NCBI GenBank assembly: GCA_946811185.2
Contig: OX328105.1
Coordinates: 36,892,974 to 36,956,973, forward strand
From: Hippopus hippopus
Taxonomy: Eukaryota; Mollusca; Bivalvia; Cardiida; Cardiidae
Direction: 5' to 3'
DNA length: 64,000 bases
Shown here: one piece after another, positions 9,719 through 24,700 of the stretch
How positions within the stretch are numbered: the stretch's first letter is position 1
How the letters are laid out: each line of letters begins with the position of its first letter
Program-made: the position numbers and the translations under genes
Notes under the pieces: model-generated
What the model was told of the DNA's origin: nothing
Databases searched by the model: none
Seen by the model: the letters and a program-made list of their open reading frames with translations, nothing else

Positions 9719-12700
9719 CTGTAAATAGACAAATAAAAACAGAGTTATAGCCTGGTAAACTTCTCTTTAGTTTTTACATTTTTAGCTGGACAGCATTAGA
9801 CCAAACTTATAAACCAGAAAACTTACCTACAAGCAGGAGTTTACCTCAAACTTTCAAATGCTAAAAACCTGTGACCTTGACTTTAAGCCTGGTGTATAAA
9901 ACCTTGGCTTTACAAGTGCAAGGTGTACTTATGTGTGAAATATTGTATTATTTACTTGCAGTAACCAGGGTTCAATATGTATATATAGAGACCACTATTT
10001 ATCACACAATCCCGAGTTTTAACAACCCCGGCAGAAAAAGTTTTTGAAAACACTGCGGGAGAAGGAGAAAAAAAAATAGATACCAGCATTTTCTCCTTTT
10101 CCTACAGTGCTTTCTACCCTTTCATTCAAAAGTCTCATCATTTGAAGTACAATTTATTTGTTGTCTACAAATACTTTCAATTTGGAGAGGTCATAAATTT
10201 TGTTGAGTGGTAAAGAGTTAAGAGCATACAACCTTTGACTTCCTTGTGAAACCTTGACCTTTGACCTAAATATTTGCTTCCCACCACAAATCAGAAACTT
10301 TTTTTTGTTCTTTGCGGCTATAAGAATCTTAATTTATCCATTTAAACACAAATAGTCAAATTCTACTTATTAGATCATTAATGACAGAAAATGAATACAG
10401 ATGCCCCTGTAACATAAATTTTGTTTTCTCTCCATATTAATTCTTAAAGCAATGTCAGTTACAAACTAAATATATCCTACTTTAAAATACGTACGAGGGC
10501 TGTTCGATATGTAATGTGTATTGTACCACAGGGCGATAACGCTTTGCACGATTTCGTGGATGATGATATGCTTGAATAGCTCTATTCAATACCTTTCCAA
10601 CGGTATAAACACGAGCCTTCAGCTCCACATAGTTTTAAACTTACAGTCATTTCAATAGAGCTAGTCGTTGACCACTGTTGTAAAAATGGGTGGGAAACGG
10701 ATTAAGAATATTGAAGAAATTAGAGGTTATATAAAAGTTCGCACAAAACTCGGTCATTTGGTGATGCAGATTTTTACTGAATTGGGGGAAGTTTATGGGT
10801 CTGATAAGGTATCTTATGAGACAGTTCGTAGTTGGAAAAAGAAATTTCTGACTGGCACAGAGTCCGTCAAAGGTGCAGCAAAATCTGGCCGACCTGTGAC
10901 TTTAACAGGCAAAGCAAAAGTCGGGGAAATAATTGAAAGTTATGGCAGATACACGATTCATGATATTGCCAACGCTGTTGGCATATCGCTATCGCAGGTA
11001 CATTTCATTTTGAAGCGTATTTTGAAAGTACGAAAGATTTCTGCCAGATGGATACCTCATATATTGACAGATGACCAAAAACGGGTACGACTATAAACCA
11101 CTAAGCAATTGCTCAAAATGTTTCCCAAATTCAATCAATTTGCAAACATTGTTACTGGTGACAAAACATGGGTTCACTATTTCGAACCAGTAAGAAAAAT
11201 TGGAAACAAAATATGGCTAACTAAACACGGTAGAAGGCCTGTAGTTGCCAAAAGAAGCACAAGCACAAAGAAGGTTCTTCATTGCATATTCATCTCATGT
11301 GATGGTATAGCCGTACAAATTCCGGTGCCGAAGGGCGAAAGTGTTACAGGTCGGTATTACCTAGATGTTATACTAAAAAAGCTCAAGAAATATTATCTTA
11401 AACGACGCCCTGTGTCAGGATTTAGGCATGTTCGTCTACTTCATGATAATGCTCCATCACATACATCTGAGCTTGTGATGCAAAAGTCGGAGAAGGTTAC
11501 CGTCTTGCCACACCCACCATACTCTCCAGATCTAGCCCCATGCGACTTTTTCCTTTTTCCAAAACTTAAAAAGTTCTTATCTGGTCGTCGTTACAAGTCC
11601 CGACAAGCCCTTGGCTCGGCCATCAGTCAGTGCCTCAGAGGTCTACCTAAATCAGCGTACCGTGACACATTTCAGAAATGGATTCAGAGATTGAAATTAT
11701 GTATTTCAAACCGCGGAGAATACTTTGAAGGGATGTAATGTTCATTTCACTATTTGAGTTGAATGCTTTTGAGATATCGTACAATACACATTACATATCG
11801 AACAACCCTCGTATTTGTTCTGTGCTAAGAAGGAATTGGTACAATTCTAGAACTGTCCTGTTCAAAGAAGAAATTCCCATATTGTTGCAAAAAGTAGGTA
11901 TTCTTTTCTTGTGCATTAGAATTCTGGAATTACTCTTACCCAAAGTAGGAATATTGGTCAAAGTCAAACTGTTGTCTTACCATTTTAAGGCACTGTTGTC
12001 AGTTATTTAGGAAAAAGAAGTTCTGTTTAAGATCACAGCAAGATTCATAAGCATTCCTACTTTAAGCAGAAACTCTAGTATACAGCTTACTGATAAAAAC
12101 ATCAATAAAATACCTTTGCCCAATTCTAGAACTTTATAATACAGACAAGAAATGCTCTAGAAAGTGAGAATTCCTACTCTGACCAGGATGATTCTAGAAC
12201 TGAACTGACTTCCAGTTTAGACAGATCTATTCATTATGATGTCGGTCACAAACTGAATAGTATTACAGTACTTTATTTCATGCTTTTCAGTAGTTTATCG
12301 GGAAATAATGGTGGGTTATGGTTTGATATTTCATGGTAATGACCAGTGAAAAATATTGATTTCATATTTTATACCTGTTCAATTGAAAGCGGAAACAGTA
12401 GTTCCCGTGCACTAGTTTCCTAGGTAAACAGCACATACCATTCAACCAGAGGGAAATGTGACATAATTTGCACACATTTACCCTGCATTTCTCCCACTTT
12501 ATGTGATATTGTAATGGGTTCTTATGTGGAGGGGGGTATGCCATAGGGAATTACCAAAAACAACTGTACTGGATTTTGACAAAAGTCCCAACCAAAAAAT
12601 AGTTAGAAGCATGAAATATATACATAATTAGAATATTTGTTTTTTTCAGAAAAAGATCTCATGAACATCATTGGTAATATTTTCATGAGTGGCTCAGCCA

Positions 12701-15700
12701 CTCGTGAAATTATTACCAATGATGTTCACTGTATAAAAAAAATTTTGATCTTTCACCGAAAAAAATAAATATCCTCTATGTATAACCTGTATCAAATGAG
12801 TAGTATTAAGATGCCAATTTGAAAGCAAGGAAAGATGTCTATTTCATAATATTTCTATCTTAATCTTAGAATTTTGGGCATCAGTGGTATACTGCAAGGA
12901 ATAATAAGTTTGATTTGGATCTCCATTGTCTGATATTTCATGAGAATATTGTAGAAAAAGAAAACTCCTTGCTATCAGCAGTTTCCACATTTGCCACCCT
13001 TTCTCTGTATCAAATAGTTCAAATGTTTAATTTGCATAATGATACATGTAATGTACATGTTACAATAAAAGCTTGACTTTAACTAGCCTGGGTTCCAATA
13101 CGTTCATTTTTCCTATTTTATCATTTGGATACATTACTTTGTCAAAAATGACTCTTACATGAACAATCTAATTAGCTTGAACTCTGATGAAATAAATATA
13201 TAAACATATAAAAAGGTTAAACAGCTTAATTTTCTTACTTTATAAATTTCAATTTCAATCTACATTTTTGTCTAAATGTCAATAAAATCACAACAGACAA
13301 GCTACATGTCAAGTTATTGATCATGTGCTGTGTTTATCAACAATAAAAATAATTCAAAAATAAAAGAATTGCCCCTGGTGTTTGCTAAAACAATATCAAC
13401 TATTACAGGGTAACTCAATCAATTGGATACATGAAATGTTACACATGAATGGACATTATGGGAAGGGCTCTAATGACGCTAGCCCCTAAAACACATTTTA
13501 ACCTTGCTGTGACCTTGACCTTTAACCTATTCATATGAACCTTTAAACAACAGACATGACTTATGCAAGACCCATCCTCTTGATATGGTAAACATTGGTA
13601 CAACAATATGACCTTGCTGTGACCTTGACCTTTAACCAACAGACATGACTTGTGCAAGACACATCCTCTTGATATGGTAAACATTGGTACAAAGTTATTT
13701 TGAAATTAAGTATTAAGGAAGAAAGTTTTGGCTAAGACATCAAGATGGATAGACTGACAGAAAAACAAATGGACAGATAGATGGATGGACCTAACAAAAG
13801 TTATATACCACCCAAATTCCTTTTTTTCAGGGGCATAAAAAATTGGCCATATCATACATAAATATGAACCATGCTCTGTGAAAACGGGGCTTAATGCTTC
13901 CTCGCAGGCTGACATGGGCCGAAACTTTTCGCTATCTTTAATTTTTCTGCACGTCAAATTACCATTCTACATCATGATACAGTCGCATGTTTGACAAAAT
14001 GGATTTTATGGAATCATAATTAGGTTATGTCTTGTTTTGTCTGATGAATAACGGAGATGCATTAAGCCCCCTTTTGCCAGAGCATGGCTCATATGTAATG
14101 ACAGCCATGACTTCTGCTCTACAGAAAATAAGTAAATATATTAGCCATTGCTTCTGCAAAAAATAAAAATACAGCACTCAACAAATGACTAGCATTTCAT
14201 TGCGTCTAGCTAAATATTTCATAGATTATTCTGTGGTTTGTTCCATATAAAGTTTCAGGAAATATTTTTACCTACTTGTTGCTCTTTAACCTCTAGAGTG
14301 CTAAATTGATGAAATGGACCTTTTCAGTCGTGAAGAACATACAGTATCTAAAGGCCCTTAAGGGCCTGACAGAGATTTCGCTTATTTTCTTGCATACATC
14401 ATTATGTAAGCATGGAGAATTGAACAAATACTGAAATAACTGAAGTAAAATTCTCAAATCCAATTATTTGGAATCCCACTAAATTTGAGAGAGTTTCAGT
14501 ATTCATTGTATTAAACAATCCCTTCAAGTGTCAAAGAAATGTGACCACTAATGTAGACTGTGATGAGTAAGTAAGACTAAGTCATCAAACGGCTGCTTTT
14601 TCTAAACTGATAGGTAGATTTTCTTGGTTTTTAATAGGGCTCAATCACTTGATGATACAAATGATCTGTGCAAGTTTCAAAAGGATTGGATTAAAAATGG
14701 ATTAAAAATGTAGACTATATTGTGCTAACAAGGAATGAAAATTTTCAACTTTGAGTGGCAACTTTTCCGTTTGTGATTGTCAGATTTTTCTCAAAATCAA
14801 TAGGATTCGAGCTATTGATGACATGAACAAACTGTGCAAGTTTTACGAAAATCAGACTACAAATGCAGACTTTATTGCGTAAACAAGAAAAAGACTAGCA
14901 GATAAACGACAGACTGACAGACGGAGACCGTGCTATGACATAACCTCTGCTGGCTTTTTTTAGCCAGTAGAGCTAAAAATGACCATAGTCAACTTTCACT
15001 GCCATGTAAAACTGAGTTCTGCCTAATTTACCTATGTTTTTTTTACCCTTAATAAACCTTCATAACCAGATCAATATAAAGGATTGAAAATAATCTAAGG
15101 TATGATAAGAAAATTGAAATATTCCCTTTCAAATAAATTCAGTTTGAGTTCTGTTTTTTAGGCTCATGTTACACATGGTGCTGTTCCCAAGTCTTTTTTT
15201 TAATAAGTGTAACATTGCCATCGAAGAAGGCAAGGGGAAATAAGTTGGCAAAGGAAGAGATGTATATCTTCATGGACAGTCTAGGGATGTTGCTTCAACA
15301 CCCAGTCCAAGCAGACCGTAAACATGGAGTATTATCAAAAGATGAGTGTATTTCAGAAACATTTGCCTCACTTTCTTACCAATAATATTTGATAATGACA
15401 ATTTCTGACAAATCATGTTTTGTGAGGGCTGTTGTCATCTCATTACAGGTGATTCAGCCAAAACTGACCTTATTGATCCAGAAAAAGTGACCCAACTATG
15501 AGATTGATAAGTTAATATTCTATCAAGACAATGTGCCATATCCTCCGGCTGAAGGGACATTGGCAATCTTTGACTTTTTGGGTTATGAAAGACTTATCCA
15601 TCCCCTCTATAGCCCTGACCTTATCCCTATAGACATTCTTGTCTTTCCTCGACTAAAAGGAAATTTATGGGGGCAAGAGTATGAATCTTTCCATGAACTA

Positions 15701-18700
15701 TTAAGAATGGTAGTGAAGCTGGGTTTCTTATCAGTTTGGCTCTAGTTGGATGGGAAACACAGAAAAAGCTATGTCAAGGATGGAAATTAAACCATGGGAC
15801 TTTATAATTGGTAGTTCTGAATTTTTACATCCACAAAACCTCTGAACTCGCAAGGGATTAACACTGCAAGAAAAGAGAGCTTCCAATTTATTGCATGTTA
15901 TTTACCTGCAATGAAGGCATTCATTACAGACAACTAGGCTAAAACTAATTGTAAATATTTAAGTTTGAAGTCTTTCATTTCAAACCAAAATTGGGCGTAA
16001 TATTCAGTTACCTCCATTTATTTTATTTATTTTTGTGTGTGTATGTGTCACAAGTAATACTGAATAGACAGAATGTCGAATTGGATTTACAGTGAAGTGA
16101 AAATGTAATCGTAATCAATTATATATTTCTAATATATACACATTTAAAAAGAAATTTAGCAAGGTATAACATATTTTTGAGCCATTATCTGGCAAAACAG
16201 GGTTCAGTGCATCTGCAAAAAGTATTGACCAAGGTCAGCCTGCGCAGTCCGCTTAGGCTGACCTGGGCCAAAACTTTTTGCTATCAGTCAATTTTCTGCA
16301 TGTCAAAGGACCAGTATACCTCATGATTCAGCCAGTTGTTATACAAAATGGAATTTTTGGATCCATAACTATGTAATGGCATGCTTGGTATCATATCTAA
16401 TGGAGATGCTATAAGCCCCCTTTTGCCAGAGTGTGGCTCATTTTTATGATTATTCCATCACAGAGTGAGGTGTGTAAAACACTGGGGTATTATTAGTGGT
16501 TTAAAAAAAAAACACCCAAAATGCTGTGGGTTAAACAAGAATAAAATCATAGCACACAACACTGCAATGAGCCATGTACAACAACCTTATCATGCCTTGA
16601 TGTTTACGTTGACCTTGTGGGCAACATGTGAAACATATTTATCAGGAATGCCAGCAGCTCTGTAAAAACAAATATATTACATGCATAAAATACTACCAGT
16701 TTTTGCATCTTGCAGCAAACCTCTTATGAAAACACTGAAGCAAGAGGCAAATTTACTATTGAGTACAAATTTCTCCTCTACCACGTTTTCACCTGTTTTA
16801 ATGTATTAATTATTATTTCCTGTGGATTATCCGTATGTCACATTAAGTTCATGTGCTTTCAAAGTCATCGGCTATAATGTTACTTCAAGAGATAGTGAGT
16901 AAAGTCAGAGAATAAGTGGTCCTATATCGCTCACTTGAGATCATGGAGCTTACTGTATGTGCCTGCATCAGGAGTCAGGGTGAGGGTGACTCAATTTTAA
17001 AGCAACCATAAAGTCAATTTTTCTTAACTCTTTCCCACACATTGCCCAGTTTCATGACCCTGAGGAAAAACTTTTTGAAAATATTGTGTGAAAAGGAGAA
17101 AATGCTGGTAACCTTGTACCCTTCCAATCTCAAAATTCAATTTTCGAGTCATATTTAATTTGTTGTCTGCAAATGCCTTCAATTTGGACAAGTCTAACAT
17201 TTTGTCACGTGGGAAAGGGTTAAATGAAAATGCAATTTGTCTTTCTGCCACATTTTTTTCACATGTATATCAAAGCCTGAATTATATCAACAAACCACAT
17301 TTTACTAGGATATATCAAGTATTCTGCTGCATTTTTTTCAGCAGGTAATGAGTCCACCTTCTGCCACATAGACATATTAATGGTAAATGACACAAAGGGA
17401 AAACAATGGAAGGAGAACATAAATAATATCATGTTCTTTTGAATATTATGTTCTTTTGTATAGAGAAAACACTATATGAAAAGGAAAAATTAATTGTTAC
17501 AAGTGTTACAGCATTAGTTGTACGGTCAGGTGGCAAGGGACTTGAAAACTTGTTCACGGCTGTGGTGAATCATGTCGCCCCGAGCCGAAGGCGAGGTGAC
17601 GACATGATTTGCCACAGCCGTGAACAAGTTTCCAAGTCCCCTGCCACCTGACCATACAACGAATTTATTATACTGCAAAGTTTTACCATTCCAACGTGTG
17701 TTAAGCGAATTTAACCTGTTTTTTGGTTTCAAAAATTGAGTACGCTGACCAAGTAGGATTTCCCTTCTGAGTGCCCCAATTCAATGAAAACTGACGTCAC
17801 TGGGAAATGACGTCACTGAAACCTTGGTAAAACATGCAGTTTGGCGCATAATCTTGATGTTAATCTTGTCCGACACCGCCATTTTGGATGCTGTGTTGAA
17901 GGTGTAGTCATGTATACGGAGCTCCCGAAAGGGAAACTGCTTTTACGTTGGTTTTGCCTGTGTACATGATATATATGTTTGGGGCATATTATCCCAATGA
18001 GATCACGAGAAATTCCTTTGCAGTATAATAATAATTGCTGCTCTTCCCTAAAGAATTGTCTACTATAGGGAAGTAAAAAGTCATTAAATTTTGTGCACTC
18101 ATGGTTTTTGAATAGCTTAGAAATACCTATAGGCTGAATGACTGTTAACACTTACCATTTGATATAATTATAACTTTCTGCATTGAACAATTCTTTACCT
18201 GAGTGAGGGAGAATTTGGAAATGGAATCACAAAACAGTCATGAACTCCAATAACAAAGAACCAGATGACTAAATATTGAATTGATCATATGGAAGTAACA
18301 TTGGCAGATGGTATGGCTAAAATAATAGGGCTTGCCTCTGAAAGGGTTCTAATCATCATTAGGTAAGGAGAAGATGCTGGTAACCATCATGTTCTCCTTT
18401 TCCAAAAATGTTTTTGAGTCTTCATGGTCATAAAACCATATATTCCACAGAATATTCTCTACAGGCAACGAATTCATCTAGGCCAAGAAACAAAATATAG
18501 AAGGAAATTGTCCCAATGGAACTGGTAACAAAACATACCTTAATGTTTCTAATTTCTTCTTCTTAACTTCTTCAAGTTTTGCACGTCTTTGTCTTGCTTC
18601 CTGGTCTAATTTCACACCCTCCTCAAAGAATGCATTTCGCTCTGAAATTCTAAGCTGTTCTTTTTCTCTGATCTGGGTTCTCACATCATCAGCATGCACA

Positions 18701-21700
18701 AGGCGTTTCTTTCTGGACTCTTCCTCTTCCCTCCTCTCTTTCTCCACCAGTTCCTTCTGTGCTCTGTGATAAAATAATAAGTTTCAAGTAACAAAAAGTA
18801 AGTTTCAGTTCTACACTCCACTTTACAGCATGCTCATAAATGCTAATAATACATTTGACAAAAACCGCTAGAACTGATGCAATGTTAATTATACATTTGA
18901 CAACAAGCACTAGAACTCAAACTGTCAAGGCAGATGATTCCACCCCCATTCACGGTTGTCTACCTAGGCAGGCACCTTTAAACTTGCTTAAGGCCAAGTT
19001 AACAAAAGAAAAATTCAAAGGGTAAAAATAACCAGGGCAGTGAGCCTCCATGTAAAATTTCAGCCAAACTGGCCATTATCTGGCAAAATGGGGTTTAATG
19101 TGTCTGCAAAAAGTATCGACTCAGGTCAGCCTGCGCAGTCTGACTCTTGTCAAACCTTTTAGTTTTTGGTAAATTGTCTGCCCGTCCAAGGACCATTCTA
19201 CCTCAGGATTTAGGCAGTTGTTAGACAAAATGGATTCATAATTATGTGATGACTTGCTTGGTGCAGTGAATCATGGAGCTGTATTAAGCCCCCTTTGGCC
19301 ACAGCATGGCTCATTTTTAAAAATATACCTATGATCTGTAGTAATAGCATGAAAACAGTTAGACAGCTAGTCTTAATATTCAACAACATTCCTTTAACTC
19401 TGTGCTACATGGCAAAACTTTAGATTTGTCCACATGAAACATACTTCTGGACATCAAATTTATTTTGCCTCAAATGATGACAAATGTGTGAGAGAGTAGA
19501 AAACATTTTGGAGAAAATATACCAGCATTTTCTCATATCTTTCAAACTGATCCTGATCTGCACTATCCATCATTGAAGCTATCGTTGTGATTGGCACGCT
19601 GCAAGGAATGTACTGACAAACAAAAATTACCTTTGACCCCTATCTTACCTAAGTACTCTTTCAAACTCGTTTCTTTCTCTCTGGGCCTGTACAGCAAGAT
19701 AATGCTCCTTCTGGTTCATTTGATTCTGACGTGCCTCGATTAACATGGCTTCTGTTTCTGCTTTCTTCTTTGCCTCTTCTGCCTCCTTCCTTCTCCATTC
19801 TCTTTCGGCCTGCTCTTGGGCTCTCTTAGCACGTAGAGCATCTCTATCTGCCTGCTCATCCCTGGCCCGCTCCTGAAGAGCCCTGAGTCTTGCTGTCTCT
19901 TTCTCTTTCTCAAGTCTTATCCTCTCTTGTTCCTTCTCATAGGCAGCTTCTCTTTCCTTGAAAAAAAAGGAAGGAAATAATTTTTATCAATTAAAGGCCA
20001 AATAGTGGCCAAAAGTAAACAATGCCGGTTAAAATGCATTTGCATTTAAATCATACCAATTAAAAGTATGCAGTTATTGTGGGTTCCTTAGCCCTTCTTT
20101 TCATATATTTACAAGGAAATATTGCATTCTATTGCAATAACTTTTGAAAATTCTCATAATTATTTTTGGCACAGCTGTTCTTTAAACTCACAACTAACGA
20201 TGATTACTAGATCTTGCTTTTCTTTGAATTACAATATTAGGTATTTATATAAAAACTATTCATGTCACTCGTCTTGAGGCTTTGCCTTATTCATATAATT
20301 ACAATTAGCAACAAATAAATGTGGGGCATGAATACCTCCATATTTTTTTAGATTGTTTTGAACTGGATTTGGACCAAAAAATCCATTATGAAGAATATGA
20401 TAGATAAATTCAGGCATTATCTGTACATAGGAATTATATTGAACACTTTTCAATTGTGATAATACTTTCAGGAATCTGATAAAAAAGTAAAACATGCTAT
20501 TTACTGGCATTTTCTACAATGCCCACATTGATTACCAACCTTATTAACTACAATTCCCATGACACCCACATTCGATTTGTTGTCTGCAAATACTATCAAT
20601 GCGTCAAAATTTTGTTGTATAGTACAATACAATACAATATGAGATTTCTATAGCGCAGACACTGCTGATTGGAAGCATTGTATTGCACTTTACAAAAGTA
20701 ATGTCTAAATAATTATTTACAATATTAGTAAAACTTTGAAAACAGATACATCTTAAGGGTTCGTCTTAAAACAGATTCTTCTCATATTTCTCTTTAATGA
20801 TTTGGCATTCCATTCCACTATTTTGGCCCCTCACTACAAACGATCTATCTGCTAGACATGTACGTGTTCTAGGGATACTAAGCAGGGAAGTCTTACTTGA
20901 TGATCTTAACCTATACCCAGTTTCATTAATGTTAATCAGATTGATTGATGGTAATGAGTCAAGCAAAAATTTCTTACAGTTAAGTATATACAGCATGTGA
21001 AAACAGCTGTTTTCCAAAAAACAAAGCATCTGTGGACAATGTTGTCTCTCACTTACAAGGGAACATTAAACAGTTATAAGAAAATTGATAAAAAGGTAGC
21101 TGTTTATTGTCCACAGACAATGCCTGCACAGATGAATTGAGGAATTCACCCATACACAGATAAAGCTGGGTACATGTACCTACACAGCACCTGCTTGCTA
21201 AGCTGGATGCAACAAAAACAGTAAGAAGACTATTGTGCAATAAACTCACAGCTTTTTGTTTCATGTACTCTATCACTTTAAGTTCCTCTGCTTTTTCTTG
21301 TTGTTTCTTGATTTCTCTACGAGCCAGAATTTCTTCATTGGCTTTGTTCAACTCAACCTAAAAGAAACCAAAAATAAATGGATCATTTGTTCCAAGAGGA
21401 AACTAGTTAAATAAAGTTCTACTTATTTGAACCAAAGTTTACTAAACTATCAAAATTGGAAAATTAGTAGAGTGTGCCTATATTTATCTGTTGTTAATCT
21501 GCTGAATAGATTTATTTCATATTTCTCAACAAGTTGCTGTTTTTAAACATATTCCAGTAATGTTGTTCTTGTGCAGTATTTCTTTACCAATACCACGCAA
21601 GGCATTCTATGCAAAGCTACTAGTTGCTCTCCAATATCAACATCTATTTGTTCCATTTCAACAATGTTTTTACCATCATTGAAAAATCCTTTTCCATTCC

Positions 21701-24700
21701 TTCAGGTATTTTTCTATGTATCACTTGAAAATGAGATCAACTGGAACAGAGTGATGGTTCTACCTACTAGAATGTAGATGTAAAGGAACAGAGATTGCAG
21801 TGATTCTGTTGTTGGGTGTCAAAGTCCTGTAATTCTGAGCTATAACTTGGCAATATCATTCTATAGCTATGTGGTTTAAGGGGATGCATTCATTGTGGCT
21901 GCTGGTCATATGACTAGTGATAGGTAAATGGTATATACACTTATAGAATTTGATGAGTATACAGCAAAGGTGTATAAGATGAGACTGCTAGATACATATC
22001 AAAGGTTGTAGATGAAGATCAGCTTGCATAGACAGGGTGATCTTGGTCTACACAATTTACATAAAACATCAGTGGCTGTGATGAGCAGAATATTAGTTAC
22101 GATTTAAATGATCAGTGGTTACCCTTAGTGCAGCTTGTTCCTCTTTCCTCTTCTCAAGTTGAACTCTGTCTTCATCCATCATCTTCTCCACATATCTTTG
22201 CATCTGTACATTTTCTTGGTCCTTACGCTCAAGGTCAAACAACCTTTCCTGCTCATTTTCTGTTATCTGTTCAAGCAACTTAGATGCACCTTAAAGTCAT
22301 CAACATATGAAAGTTAGCTCTTTATCCATTAATTGACCAGCTACTTTCAAACATAAGAAAATCAAAGGGCCCAAAAGAATTCAAATTACATGTTGTTTTC
22401 AGTCTGATCTTTATCTACACATTCAGCTCATACTTCATGCACTAAGTGTTGATGTTGAAGTCGAATTGACACAAGCTTAATATAAATATTTACATGAGTA
22501 TACTTCTCTTCTTTAGTTCTTTCATTACTGAATAAATAAAGTGCATTTTCTCAAAGACTACAAATACAATTTCACTTCAAGATCAAGACAGAGTTCAATC
22601 ATAATCCAGAATAAAGCAGTGGACATTGTAGATTAGAGATCAGACTGCAAGCTCTGTACAGTCTGATCTTGATCTACTCTGTCAACAAAAGCTTTTGGTG
22701 TCCATGGTATGAATGAGTCAAGTAAGTCTTTCGACATTTTTTAAACTCTTGTTTAGCATATTATGCTTCGGTCTGATAAAAACTAACATAAATTCATTAT
22801 GTGAAGGGTGTTGCTAAAACTCTCTATACATGTCCCATTTTGAATCATGATTATAATACGCCTAGCCTTGTAGCATCACTTGAAAACTCACATCAGTGTT
22901 ACACTTTTCCCAAGCCAATCTTTCAACCATTTTCATGATTAAAAACATGTGCACAAAATATATGATTAATGCTGTACCTCTCAAATGTTAATAGCTGTTT
23001 AACTGGGAGCCAAATAAATGTGATGATCTTATTGGTCGAATATTAACCAAAGTATTATCTGACCAAGTTTAATGAGATTAACACTGTAAATGCAACTTCC
23101 ACATTGCATTCAAGGTTGCTTTGACCCAGTGACCTACTTTTTGCCCAAAACAACCCATTTTCAATTTTTTCTAGGATATCAAGGCAAATACTCTAAGTTT
23201 CATGAACAATGGACTAAAAACATGATCTCTAGAGTGCACTCAAGGTTTTTCGAAGATATTACCTAGTTGCCTATTTCATGATTGCATCACTAATTCTTAG
23301 CTGTTATTCTCCATAGTCTGCACCTTTGATGATCTGTAATACTTAAGCTGATATAGCAGACTTTTCTTTTGTCATGCAGCAGATCAGTCTTGTGAACACA
23401 TTGCAACAAAGGGCATACTAATTGTACAACCAAATACACGTAATTTATCCTTGTGCCATTATGTTTTCACTTTATCCATGATGATAACAAAGATGTTCTT
23501 GAGTTCATTTCATGGGGTGATGACTTCAAGACATGAAATGAAGTAATTGTTCTGTGAATACCTATCAGTCGTTCCTCTTTCCTTTTCTTCTCTATTTCTT
23601 CTTGGATCTTGATAGCATTCTGCCTATCCACTTCCATCATCAAATCTAATCTCTTCTCTTCATGTTCCATCTCCTTGCCGATCTGAGACTTCTCCAAAAT
23701 CTGGGCATCTCTGATGGCATGACATTTAGCATTTAGGATTAACTGAAAATAAACATGATGGCATTAGGGTTAATGAAAAGCTAACAAATCAACATCATAT
23801 TACAAGATTAACTGAAAATTACCAAAATGACATACAGGACATCTTTTTTGGTTTCAAGCTATACAGCTATGCTGATCAATTTTTCATCAGCTCTTGTTCA
23901 GTCTTGGCAGTTGCTTGTCTGGGCATTAACTCCTGTAACTTTAGCAGTCAAATGATATTTCAAATGGGGCAAAAAAGAACAGTGAACAGAAAAAGAACCA
24001 TTACTTTAGCTTTGTATGTTTTGAAATCGTCCCCTCAACATGTCAAAAAATCCTATTTCCAAGCTGTATTCAAGCGATATCTCCTATACCACAGAAAATG
24101 ACCAAAGGATATTTCACAGGTGTATAGGAGGCAATAATGGCATGTGCACTGCAAGAAAACAATGCAACTCTAGCTGTCTTAATTTTGATATAATCTCCCC
24201 TTAAAATGTAACAAACTTGTCAAGGCCTTGTCTTCTATACTGTAGTAGAAATTTAAAGACATTTTACAGGTGCAGAGGGGCCAGACAGAAAGAGTATAGC
24301 ATAAAAGAATTGTAATTTGCCTTTCTTAGTTTTGATATACATATCCTTGAAATATGAAAAAAAGACCTTGTCCTGCCCATAACTCCTTTATCACAGTATC
24401 ATGCTAACAGGTTTCTAGACCTTTGATGAAATTACAGAGGGTGCAGCCATATTTCAGCAAATTTAAAAAAGAATTACAGTTTGATTTTTTTAAAAAATTT
24501 CTGGAAGTTTTGAGAATTTTGTAACATCTTTTACTTCAATGTGTAAACAGCAAAAACTAATCAAATGGCTCCTTTTCCCAAACTTTCAAATAGGGTCAAC
24601 CCCTTGATGGTAGAAATAATCCATGCAAGTTTCGAAAACATCAGATAAACATGCACTTTATCAGATAAACAAGAAATGTAAATTTAAAACTTCAAACAGA

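Noticed and set aside
13501..13640. TGACCTTGACC sequences resembling nuclear receptor sites
   Set aside because: They are part of a direct repeat and recur throughout the R5/R11-type repeats (GTCAAGGTCA words), so regulatory meaning cannot be inferred.
17813..18151. 112-codon minus-strand frame
   Set aside because: It overlaps the inverted-repeat element 17665-18031 and shows no family motifs or splice context.
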